Source: Phaeosaccion multiseriatum (Eukaryota > Ochrophyta, other classes). Taken from it: a stretch of DNA of 64,000 nucleotides. The stretch's first letter is position 1, and each line of letters opens with the position of its first letter. Below are positions 32,501 through 47,167 of the stretch, in pieces. Below the pieces are notes generated by a model, which was given only the letters and a program-made list of their open reading frames with translations, was not told the DNA's origin and ran no database searches. The translations under genes were made by a program, and so were the position numbers. Where the stretch lies: contig OZ218965.1 in the NCBI GenBank assembly GCA_965112735.1, positions 1,364,001-1,428,000 of the forward strand. The letters run 5' to 3'.

Positions 32501-34829
32501 GGAGAGAGGGATGGAGGGATATCGTGGATGGATTGAGAGAGAGAGAGAGAAAGAGAGGGGAGAGAGGGGGGGAGAGAAAGAGACAGAGAGGGAGAGGGAT
32601 AGACAGAGGGAGGAAAGGGAGAGAGAAGAGGCGGAGAGGAGAGAGGGAGGAGGGAGGAGAGAGACAGATAGAGAGAGAGGTGACAGATCGCCCGCGCAGA
32701 TACAGATGCCATCCACTGCCATCCAATAGCCATGGATTCTCAATTGCTCCCTTCCCCCACGCGGCCCACTCACGCACGCACCCACCTGCTACCACACGCC
32801 ATACTCTGCACGGCATCTTCATCTTCATCTGAACCTTCTGCCGCTGATTGATTCTGATTCCAATTCCGATTCTTCTGCTTTTGATTGTCATCATTCCGCA
32901 GGGCGTGGTCGAGTGCCGTGAGCAGCTTCGGCGTCCTATATGCCTCTCCGCCGTCGTCCTTGGAGGAGGAGGGACTGCTTGAGCTGTGGAGCGGCCTCCT
33001 CTGCCCCAGCTGCCCGTGCTTGTTCCAGCCAAAGCCGTACACGTCACCGCATGACGTCATTGCCACCGTATGCCAGCCCCCGCAACATACGCTCTGCACA
33101 CCCGAAAATCTTGAGGAGGGGAAGTAGGAGGAGAAGCAGCAGCAGCAGTAGCAGTATCAGTTGGTGCTACACAAGGGCAGCAGTTGGTGATACGACAGGA
33201 GCAGAGGCCGAGGCGAAGAGGGGAGAGTAAAGGTTCACGAGATGCGTCTGACAGGAAGGGGAAACGGAGGAGCCGAGGCGTCCCTTTCGAAAGACATGTA
33301 CCCATGTGTTGGTGGGAAGATGGGAAGATGGGAAGATGGTCGTCCACTCCACCCCGCAACCCTGCCTCCACACACTGCATGACTGCATGCATCCCCTCAC
33401 CTCCCGTTGGACATCATCTCATGCATCCCCTCACCTCCCGTTGGACATCATCTCTCCCACTCCGCACAGAGCCTCCACGCGCTGAGGGGTCCACACTGCC
33501 TGCAGCCCGCCGTGCCCTGAGAAGAAGCAGAAGGAAGACAAAGCAAGGAGAGGAGGGCGAGTCTCGGACCAAAGTCAGCTGTGAGGGCAACCCGCATGCC
33601 TCGTGCCTCATGCCTCATGGCTCTGGTGCAGTACCCTCCTCGGGTCGCGATCACCATCCGTCCGGGATCAGCATGAACCTACCGATCTGCCCATACCAGC
33701 TGTTCCCGCACGTCCAAACCTCCCCATCTGCAGCCAAGAGGGCCGTATGGTCCTTGCCGCAAGCTGCGGAGCGGAAACCCGCCGCTGTGGGTGCGTGCAC
33801 CACTTGCTGTGGAGAGCAGTACACCATTGGCCTGTCCCCACCGTTGGGGGGGGGAGCAGAGGACGAAAAATCGCTTTCCGAGGAGGGGGGTGGGTCTTCA
33901 TTGGGTACCCGAGGCCCGATACCCAACTGGCCACTGTCGCCTCTCCCCCATGCGAAGGCAAGGCCCTCGGAAGTAACGACGACGACGTGTGCTTCTCCGG
34001 CGCTGATGCTGCTCACCACGTGCCCCTCCAAGCCCCTCACAAGACGCACCCTCTTCGGCAGCAATACTGCAGAAACAGCCGCATCATCATCCGTATCATC
34101 CGGAGCAGCAGAAGTAGAAGCAGGGTACGTTTGACGGATGTCCGTGGAGCGAGGATGATGATCATGTCCCGCGTGTTTGCCAGGCAGGGAGGAGGCGCGC
34201 CTGTCGCACTCCACACAGGCCCCGCAGGGCTGCGTGAGGGGCCACTTCGGTCCCGTGACAAAGGCAGACGAGGAGGTGTTCATACTCTGGGCGGTAGCAG
34301 TGCTGCTGCCTTTGATCTTGGTGGCGCAGGTACCCTCTGTTTTCCGCCTCCAGTAGAGACATTGGCCTTCGCGCGTGGTGCCAACCACCAGGGAGGTACC
34401 GCACACGGCGACACTCAAGAGAGACAAAGCATGTCGCCCCCCAGGGCGCCCGGTCTCCGAGTCCACGCTACTCTTTGCCCGCTGAACGTCTACCTTCTCC
34501 CCCTCCTCCCCAGAGCTGCCACTACCGTCAGGGCGGCGCCGTTTCCTGCTCGTGTTGCTCGCTCTACCATCGTAGATCTTCGATATGGCCACCCGAGTGG
34601 GAGTACTGGGCTGACAGCTACCATCGGAAAGTCGCAGGGTGCTGCTGCTGCTGCCCCAATCGAACAACACCCCGGTTTTGCTCACGGCAAACGCGCAGTC
34701 CCACCCTACAGTCGCGTCGGCAATGTCCTCGAGCTCGTCGTTCGCTTGATTTCGCTCATTGGTTTCGCCACGTCCTTCGACTGTGGGCTGTAGTGAGAAG
34801 CGTCGGTGGCCTAGGCCAACAAGGGGCAT
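32015..34829 (-). CDS. RCC1-repeat (beta-propeller) protein
   Basis: Exons from ATG 34829: 34829-33683, 33516-33435, 33109-32786, 32300-32015; 612 aa with continuous phase. RCC1-like blades: VGWDCAFAVSKTGVLFDWG, SISAGEAHVVVVTSEGLAFAWG|RGDSGQLG, AACGKDHTALLAADGEVWTCG, SVCCGGWHTVAMTSCGDVYGFGWNKHGQLG, MACGSRYTLFVTRRGRGLLLG. Low-complexity inserts separate the blades. The subfamily (RanGEF, PRAF, UVR8 and others) cannot be decided. The donor of exon 2 is tandemly duplicated (33434 and 33400), and the acceptor of exon 4 occurs three times (exon starts 32300, 32325, 32355). Only the inner sites keep the frame open. The 3' exon includes two copies of the 15-nt unit. Divergent from PSTK. Confidence 0.85.
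32301..32380. repeat. 25 to 30-bp tandem repeat carrying a 3' splice site, three copies
   Basis: Minus-strand unit CTTTCACCCCTCCTAACACC followed by AG|GTAC occurs three times. Each copy has a pyrimidine stretch, a CTAAC branch-point-like word and a terminal AG. The last copy is the acceptor of RCC1 exon 4. Confidence 0.9.
33391..33458. repeat. 34-bp tandem duplication carrying a 5' splice site
   Basis: Two exact copies of a block reading GATGATGTCCAACGGGAG|GTGAGG on the minus strand, so RCC1 exon 2 has two consecutive donors 34 nt apart. Confidence 0.9.
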
Positions 34830-35016
34830 AAAGTGTTGATGAGCAGCGTCCTCTCATACAGGAGATGAAAGAGGCATAGCCAGATATTTGTGATTCGCCG
34901 CCATCGGAGACACATGACCAACAGCTGCATCACTATGGACCGGCACTTGAGTTTAACATCCTTCTTCCTTCTTCCCCACCCCCGAGAGCGGGCTAGAGCG
35001 AGAAAAGTCACGATCG
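34830..35016. promoter_or_regulatory. Divergent promoter, RCC1-repeat gene / PSTK
   Basis: Only 187 bp between opposing ATGs, the shortest of the six divergent spacers in the window. No core motif recognised. Confidence 0.5.
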
Positions 35017-39496
<4,480 letters not shown>

Positions 39497-39663
39497 AAAA
39501 CCTTCACGTAAACACAAGAAACAAACCACGACGACCCAAGACGAGCTCAAATTTTGGAAAGTCTTGCTCCCGTGTCTTGCTCTTGGTCTTCTGCTTGAAG
39601 GAATTACTGTAAAACCTATAACATTGGGACCATAGACGGGGTAAACAAGTGTTTCTTCACTTC

Positions 39664-40126
39664 TCAAAGCAAGCCACCTCCTCCCTCCCCCCCTCCTCCC
39701 CTCCCTCCCTCCCCAATCCCAAACAATTCACGGTACCGCTCAGGAAGCGACACCCCCCCCTCTTCAACACCCCCTTCCTCCTCGCCGGTGGCCTCATCAT
39801 CATCATCATCATCATCATCTCCCGTCGCAGAAGCCGCAGCAAGGATCTTCTCGCAGGCGTCAATCTGTACCCCCCGCAGCATACCGTCCACGACCCTGAG
39901 ATAAATTTCAGCGTCTTTCGTCAGTCTCTTTCCCCCTTCCCCTCCTCCTCCTTCCCCTCCTCCTCCTCCTCCTCCTTCCCCTCCTCCTCCTCCTCCTCCT
40001 CCTCCTCCTCCTCCTCCTCCTCCTCCTCCTCCTCCTCCTTCTCCTCCTCCTACTGCTGCTGCTGCTGCTGAATCACCAACTACTGCACCGCCTTGTCCCA
40101 TCGATACGGATTCTTCCACCGAAGCA

Positions 40127-40185
<59 letters not shown>

Positions 40186-40846
40186 GCCCCCTCCACCCCC
40201 CACCTCGCCTCTCCCCCACCCCAACAAAGTCTCTGCGAGGGCATTCATCTTGTTGTGCCCCAGCTGCAACCCCACACACAAGAGGTAGGACTCCGCGCTG
40301 GCAGGTCTGCTTGACACGGGCTTGACAAGCGCTGTGCGACGAAACACGCTGGCTAGTGCTGACACGACTCTGAGGGACGAAGCGCTCCTTAGCCCAAAGA
40401 CCTTGACGATAAACGTGCCACCCTCCTTCGCGGCACCGGAAGGTAGGTTGGTAGGGTTGTGGGTAGGAGAGGAAGAGGAGGAGGGGAAAGGGGGGAGAGA
40501 GTAGCGGCAACGTCACTAACGGTTGGCAGCGAAAGATGTTTGGTACCAGAGGACAAGTCAATAAAACTTTACTCTCCTCTTCTTCCCCCCCTCCTCCTCC
40601 CCCTTTCCTCCTTCCTCTCTCGAACCTTGAGCACGAGCGCCATGGCTGCTGCTTGTGACAGCAGCAATCCGCACAGCATGTCCTCTTGGTCTAGGCGGTC
40701 TCTGGCGGCGGCACATCCGCCGTCGGCAACCACTGCCCCCACCCTTCGCCCGTTGTTATCACGAAGGACCTGTCGACAACGGAACCGTCAATCGTCGTCA
40801 TTTGTCGCCATTTGAACGCAAGGAGAGCAGTACAAACAGCAGGAGG

Positions 40847-40880
<34 letters not shown>

Positions 40881-42548
40881 AGCAAGACAAAGCCACAGCC
40901 TTGTCGATCTCGAGCAGCACCACCCCCCAGGGACCAGGGGTAGGAGTAGGACAGTTGGTGGTACACGCTCGGTACACGTAAGCTTACGTACGTACCCGTG
41001 CCCCAAAGCTTCGAACGTTGCCCTCCTTCAGCAAGTTCCCCGTCCCATCTTCCCCGTAGCTGATGGTGAAGACTCTCTCCGGCCGCTGCTCGGTGAGTCC
41101 CTCCTCCTCCGTTTGCTCTTGCTGCTGATGCTGATGCTGATACTGATGCGCATGATGATGAGGAGGAATTTCGTCACGACTCTCAGGTCTTCTCTCCTCC
41201 TCCGCCCGGCATCTCCGTGCCTCTCCCCTTCCTCGGCCTTGGCCTTGCCCGTTGTCCTCGCCCTGCGGCTCCTCCTGCACGCTCCCACCACCTTCCTCCT
41301 TTTCAGTCGTCCCTTTCCTCCTCTTCTCTCCTCCGACTGGCTCTTCGTCTGTTGAAACTGCTGCTGCCACCGTCCCTGCCGTGGCCGTTACCGCCGCAAC
41401 TTCTTCACCCCGCCCCTCTCCGTCCTCTCCGTCTTCGAAACAGACGTGACAGACGGCTTCCAGTGCTTCGACCCACCAATCACTACCCTCCGCGGCAACG
41501 CTTGCGTCCGCTCCTTCCGACAGGGTGATACCCCATGCCCGCATCTGGGGGGGTGGGTGGTGTCGGTGGTATGCTGAAGAAGAGCTTTGATTGGTTTCTT
41601 CACTGGAAGCCACATCTCCATTCTGAGGGGAACAGGTGGCGGTGGTGCCGCCCCCCCCTCCTTCTCCTTCTCCTTCTGCTGCCATCTGTGCTCGTCTTGC
41701 CCCCTGCCCTTGCCGAACCCCTTGCTGATAATGCTGCCACATTAGGTACTCGGTGAAGCCTCCCGGCCCGCCGCACAAGTCAACAAACGCGACTCCCTCC
41801 TCCGGCTGCTGCCCAAGGCCTCCTCCTCCTCCTCCTCCTCCTCTTTCTCCCCTTGCAGCGAACCAAGCGCCCGGACTCTCGACGCTACCATTGGTTGGGG
41901 AAGCACCTAGCGTGCCACATAACTGCTCCGCTCCCCCATGCTGCAGAATGTAGTCAATGTTCGCGAGCTTCACTGCACTTCGGTTGAGGAAAGGTCCTTT
42001 CCCGATTCGCTCCAAAGGGTTCGCTGTCGCCCTGGCCTGACGGAAGAGCCACCCTGTGAGGACAAGAGACAGGAAGAAGTAAAGAGGGAAGGCTGGTGGG
42101 GGGGGGGGGGGGAGTGGCAGACAAACAAGAGAAAGTTTAACGCACCCGGTAGGGCCTCAAAGCTGGCCTTCATCGCCGCCAGCCTCTCACTCTGTATATT
42201 TCGCTCCGAGCAGCGATGAAAATCTCTCCCATCCTTGCTGCTCGCTTGCTGGTGATGCGGCGTCTGTCGTAATGATTCTGTCTTGTGTCCTTGTCCTTGA
42301 GGCCGGAGTGCGGCTCCTACACACTCCAGGGCCTCCTCTGCCTCCGCGACGGTGGATGGTCCCACAAACCAAGGAATCCCAAAGCAGTCTATGCAAAGCC
42401 TTCCGAGCGGCAATCCCGCGTCTGTGAAGGAGGCCCCACTCCGGCCCACCTCCAGGCTCGCCCACGCCATCAAAGGAATCTTGCCTCTCCCCGGCGAGAC
42501 TCCATCTTTGCTGCTCCTTCCTTGCTCCTCCGTTCTCCGCCTCTTCAT
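39664..42548 (-). CDS. CMTR1: CMTR1-type cap-specific mRNA (nucleoside-2'-O)-methyltransferase
   Basis: Exons from ATG 42548: 42548-42146, 42053-40996, 40769-40626, 40425-39664; 788 aa, phases close. It methylates the 2'-O of the first transcribed nucleotide. FtsJ-type motifs: GPFLNRSAVKLANID (catalytic Lys), VAFVDLCGGPGGFTEYLMW (SAM site), VLRDNNGRRVGAVVADGG (catalytic Asp), GGTFIVKVFGL (catalytic Lys), SRPASAESYLLC (catalytic Glu), so the K-D-K-E tetrad is complete. About 170 low-complexity residues are inserted between the SAM motif and the Asp strand. The C-terminus has poly-Ala and poly-Gly runs and ends RYRELFGIGEGG, without the guanylyltransferase-like or WW domains of animal CMTR1. 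Divergent from NUP85. Confidence 0.88.
39955..40182. repeat. Coding (TCC)n and (AGC)n runs in CMTR1
   Basis: On the minus coding strand these give a poly-Gly stretch and a poly-Ala stretch of about 20 residues in the last CMTR1 exon. A degenerate 15-nt unit lies between them at 40068-40082. Confidence 0.9.
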
Positions 42549-42804
42549 TCTAGGACTTGCAATCCAGAGAGAGAGAGAGAGAGAGAGACGGAAGAGAGGA
42601 TAGAGAGAGCCAAGTGGGTAAAAGTAAAGGACGGCACGCGAAACTGAAACTCACGCATTGACCCCCAATCCAATCCAATCTCCAATCCCCCCCTCTCCCT
42701 CTCTCTCTCTCTCTCCCTCTATTCCCTCGATCGTCCTGAATATGTGAAGTCCTTATAGCCGCAACACTTTGCCACAGCGGGAGGGCAGCGATTTAGAGGC
42801 TGCA
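42549..42804. promoter_or_regulatory. Divergent promoter, CMTR1 / NUP85
   Basis: 256 bp between opposing ATGs. Holds a GA tract at 42567-42590 and a CT tract near 42696-42716. Confidence 0.5.
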
Positions 42805-45800
42805 ATGGCGGCTCCCTCGTTTAACTTCGGCTTCGGCGCGCCACCCGCATCCTCGTCTGCAGCAGAGAAGGGGACGGGATTTGGCTTTGGTGCTCCAGCG
42901 AGCTTTCCCGCGCAGTCAGCATTCGGGGGCTTTGCAGCGGGTGGCGGACCTGGTGGTGAGGGGGGTACCACCGCCAATAGCAGCAGTGTTTTGGGTGCGA
43001 AGACTGGAGTTGGGGGCGGATTTGGTGCCGGGCTTGCTTCTTCCAGCGCCAATATACGTAGTGCGGATAACGACGGGGAGGAGGGCCCGCCAAAGGTGGG
43101 CACCGCGCAAGGGTGGGCGTGGCGGGGTCCGTCTGACCTCGCCATCGCCCTCCCCGGAGGAGAGTGTCGCAGCTTCGCGGGGTACGTGGGGGAAGAGATT
43201 GTGCAGCTTGCGGTGGACTCGGCTGCCGTGTTTGGGCAGCTCAATAAGACAGACAGGAGCAGGTCTCGGCTTTGGCTCTCCTCCCGAGACTACCGGAGCA
43301 ACCTCGAAACCTGCGTCAACAGGCTCGAAGAGAGGGCCGTCTCTTTTGAGCAGATTGAAAACGCCAAAGCGGCTGCAGCTATCGATGGCTTGAACGGCGC
43401 CCTCGTGTTGCTGATGCGCATCTGGCATCTAGCAGAGATCTTCATGATAGCCCCGACTGACCGCCCTGCGGGGATGTTCGCGGCGGACTGGGTGCTGGAC
43501 TTGGTCAAGGTGGAGCAAGTAGGCAAGATACAGGACCTGTACGACGAATTTGAAGACCACTGCAGCAACTACGGTTATGGGGGGGGTCCGCCAGAGGACT
43601 ACCCCGCCTACTGGGAGCTGTGCCGGCGGCTGCTGCTGAGGGGAGAGGCGAAGGAGGCCGCAGGTGTCTTGTTCCGGCATAGTCAGTACGACCCGGACGG
43701 GCAGCAGCAGCAGGGGGGCGGGGGAGGGGATGGGGTGACGCAGAGCGCTGTGGCGATGTTGGTGGAGCTCTTGGAGGAGTTTCCAGAGGCCGAGCGAAGG
43801 GGCCAGCAGGAGTACAGCTACCTTGAGGAGGACTCATCCCCTGAAGAGGGGCAGCAACAGCAGCAGCAGCACCACCACCACCACCAGCAGTTGGTGATAC
43901 AGCGGCGGCAAATGGACCTGGAAGAGGACGACGACGCTGCCACAGGGCGGGATGGTGGAGTAGCCAAGCGGCATGTGGCGTCTCGCATGCTCGATAGAGA
44001 TGTACGTAGATGGGTTGCGCGGTGCGAGCAAGCAGGGCGCTATGTGGGAGACAGCGAACTCGGAGCAGAGCTTAGTCTCATCTGCCGAATCGCTGCGGGG
44101 GAGGAGCGGGTCATTCAGAAGATCTGCGTCATGCATGAGATCGGCTGGCAGGGGCTGCTGGCGGCACAGCTCATCTTCTCCGTCCCGTCTGCGAGCAACG
44201 ACGAGATTCGCAGGCGCACGACCGCGGCTCGCGAGGAGCTTGCTCCCACCGCGACATCAAGTACAGGCAGCGCCGCAAAGGCCAAAGAGATTGAGGAGCA
44301 CACCCTCTTGGTGGAGAAGGTGATGCCTGCGTGTATGGACGGGGCCGCGGGGAAGATTGTGCAAGTGGTGGCAGCTATGCAATCGCAGGGGGCTGAGGGC
44401 CTCTCCACAGCGGCCAGCCTGGCGCATCTTGCCGACCTCCTCACCAGCGCGGGCGTGCTTCCCGAACAAGCTCTACTGCACGACGAGGACGAGCAGGACA
44501 ACACCGGTCTGGTGGAGCGTCTCTACCTCCGATACGCCGAGCTGCTCTTTGCACTGCCCACAGGCGGTTGGGAGGTGGCGGCGAGGTATCTAGAGGATGG
44601 CCACGCCTGCCCCGTGTTGGGCCATGGCACGCTGGCCACTCTCCTGGGCACGGTGGGGGCACCTGCATCGGAGCGGCAATGTCGGGAGCTCTTCAGTTTC
44701 ATGCGGAGGAGGGGCGCAGCATTGGAGGGGGAGGCCCGGCAGCTGTGTCGAGCAAGAGCGGTGTATTGGCAGAGTAAGGGAAAGCTCAACTCCGCCACGT
44801 ACTGGTTGCTCCGGGGCGGCGGCGGCAGTCGGCTGGAGCTCCTCGCCTCAGACCTGTGCGAAGCACTCATGATGGCTACGGAGACGGTGCTCCACGCGGC
44901 GGGAGAGGGCAAGGAGGAGGAGAAGAGGCTACTCCAGGTGAGAAGGGTAGTGTGAGTGCAAAGTGTCTGTTGCTTCGTTTGAAGGGAATGAAAAGTAGTT
45001 AGTTAGTTAGTTAGTTAGTTAGTAGTAGTAGTAGTAGTAGTAGTGTGCATAGTTAGTGCAAGCATCAGCCAGGCACGAGGTGTGAATCTTCTATGGTGGG
45101 TGGTTCGGTGTGTGGGGTTCGTTCGGGGCCGTGGGGCTACGCTTCTACGCTCATGCGGCTGCTCCGCGTTGCCTCCTTGAGCTCACTCACGACCCCCTCT
45201 TTCGTGAAGCCCCACCTCTCTCTTTCTTGAATTGATTCAACCGTCTACCTTCCCTCTCCACTCCACTTAATCCAGCCCCTCCTCCCCCCCCTCCGCTGCC
45301 ATCCGCTGCCATCTGCAGGTCATGGCCCAGGCGGACGGCGTGCTGGCGGCGATACCCAGCAACGAGCAGCTCCTGGCCAGCAAGGAGCTCATGTGTCTAG
45401 AGAGGTACCGGGACCTGGTGGGGGCCATGCAGGACCGGAAACCGCCACCAGAGATTGCCATCCGCCTCGAGGCCATGCTCCGGGGCAAGGTAGCGTCAGA
45501 GAGGGTGTGGCCTCACTTCTTACGCATTGCCCTACCGCTCCTGCGCCACTCGAGCTCGAGTTCTTCATCGCCCTCCTACTCCTCCTCCTCCTCTTCGTGG
45601 TTGACACCGCCTCCTCCGTCGTGTCAGCGCCCCGGGACTTCGTTCAGCTCTGCCCAGACAAGAACCTTGCTCAAGTGCTTGATGCGCTTGGTGCTCACTC
45701 CTCGCAAGTGGAGGGCAATACGGCAGAACCGAGCTCGCAGAGGAGATGGGGAGGGAGAGGGAGAGGGGGAGGAAGGTGGTGGGGAGGACGGAGAGGACAG

Positions 45801-46092
45801 CGATGAGGATGAGGAGCGGGTCACGGGGGGTGTGGAGGTGGAGCCGGGCCCACTGGGGACGCTCAGTCATGACGAGGTTGAGCAGCTGCAGTTGGCGATT
45901 TCACAAAACATGGCGGCCAGCGTAATAGCGGAGGGTATAGCAGGGGCAGAGCAGTCGGCAGCGGCGATGGCAGCGGCGAAGGAGGAGGCGGGGAAGGGCC
46001 GGGTGGGCAGACGGGAGGAGGAACAGCACCAGCCTCGGGTCTTCTTGACAGCCTCGGAATTGCTCGGGCCGTGCCTCACCATGGGTCTGTGA
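42805..46092 (+). CDS. NUP85: Nucleoporin NUP85 with N-terminal FG motifs
   Basis: Y-complex scaffold nucleoporin. Exons 42805-44937 and 45319-46092; 968 aa. The first about 90 residues are Gly-rich with FG dipeptides (NFGFGAP, GFGFGAP, GGFGAG), unusual for NUP85, whose animal and yeast forms lack an FG domain. Then the alpha-helical NUP85 body: GEEIVQLAVDSAAVFGQL, AALNGALVLLMRIWHLAEI-like helices, ADWVLDLVKVEQV, YWELCRRLLLRGEAKEAAGVL, and SAQTRTLLKCLMRLV near the C-terminus. A Gln/His run (residues about 350-370) contains one 15-nt unit at 43888. A Ser run and Glu/Gly run interrupt the C-terminal part. The intron carries (GTTA)n and (TAG)n. Convergent with bL21m, with 175 bp between stops. 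Confidence 0.82.
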
Positions 46093-46267
46093 GGAGGTAG
46101 ATGCTGTTGTACGTGTATCGTCATCGAGCACATCCATCCTCTGCAATGGAAAGAGCGCCTTTCATTTTTTTTGGATGCTTACAGACTAGAATATAAAGCG
46201 ACAATTGCCCACCCGTGTGCAACTGACTGACCATATAGCGGCGGTTCCCCTCCTGCTGCACTGCCGA
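46093..46267. other. Short convergent spacer NUP85 / bL21m
   Basis: 175 bp shared 3' flank with no feature beyond a T-run near 46169. Confidence 0.6.
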
Positions 46268-46897
46268 CTATGTCTCCTCGCCCTCCTCACTCTGAGATGC
46301 AGTGCCCCCCACACTGGCGCCGTTCAAACTAATATCCACCACGCGCAGCAGCGTGACTTGTCTGCGAAACCCGTTTTTTCGCTGCGAGTCCTTCCTCCTC
46401 CGCTTCTTGAACACGATGACCTTCTTATCTAACGTTTGCTCCTCCACAAAGAGCTTAACCACAGCGTTGGGCACGACAGGCCGGCCGATGATGGTGCTTT
46501 CTCGCGTGCCAACCAGCAGCACGTCTGTAATATCTTTCGTCTGCCCAATGTCTACATGCACCTTCTCCGCCACAATCACGTCGTCTTGCACCACCTTGTA
46601 CTGTGTGTTGCCCAGCTTGATGATTGCGAACAGCGGGGCCACCCCCTCGCCCACCATCTCTGGGAAGGCTGCTCTCGTCTTGGGAGGCGCAGGGTGGTTC
46701 ACAATGGTTTGCCTGATCTGCTGCGCCCCTCCTCCTAACGTGCTTTGCTCTCTCGTTTGGCTGCTGCACTGCCTCTCCAGTCGCTCCAGGCATGGCAGCA
46801 GCAGGGACTGACCGGAGAACACCCGTCCGAGCTCAGCCGCCCTCGCAAGAGGTCTTTTTGCAGTGGCCAGTCCGCGCGCTGCCCTCGACACGAACAT
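46268..46897 (-). CDS. Mitochondrial ribosomal protein bL21m
   Basis: Single exon, 209 aa from ATG 46897. The C-terminal half is a complete bL21 domain: FAIIKLGNTQYKVVQDDVIV, VGTRESTIIGRPVVPNAVV, VIVFKKRRRKDSQRKNGFRR (the bL21 KKRR..-rRkN-GHR-like block). The N-terminus MFVSRAARGLATAKRPLAR has Arg and Ala but no acidic residue, as in mitochondrial presequences, and lacks a signal peptide and FAP motif. An upstream in-frame GTG is not needed. The bacterial family is about 100 residues, so half of this protein is presequence and extension. Divergent from EF-G. Confidence 0.9.
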   Translation of the reverse strand: MFVSRAARGLATAKRPLARAAELGRVFSGQSLLLPCLERLERQCSSQTREQSTLGGGAQQIRQTIVNHPAPPKTRAAFPEMVGEGVAPLFAIIKLGNTQYKVVQDDVIVAEKVHVDIGQTKDITDVLLVGTRESTIIGRPVVPNAVVKLFVEEQTLDKKVIVFKKRRRKDSQRKNGFRRQVTLLRVVDISLNGASVGGTASQSEEGEET

Positions 46898-47167
46898 CCT
46901 CTGCTGCCCACGCCTCCTCCAGTTCGCTGTTCTCACGCCTTCTAGTCGGCCTCTACGCCTCCTCCAAGCCCTTCTCTGTTTGTCAATGCTCTTTACCACA
47001 TCAAAGCAGCAAGGCAAAAAATTTCCACCTCCAGTTTCTTTCGGGAGGTCCCCTCGGGTACGTGTTTTTGGTCTGCGTTCCGGCCAAGCATACGAAAAAC
47101 ACACATCTAAGCCCTTTGGCCCTGCAGCCGAGACGGACACCTCTCTCACGTGAGAGCGGAGGAGGAG
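46898..47167. promoter_or_regulatory. Divergent promoter, bL21m / plastid EF-G
   Basis: 270 bp between opposing ATGs, joining a mitochondrial and a plastid translation gene. No core motif recognised. Confidence 0.5.
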
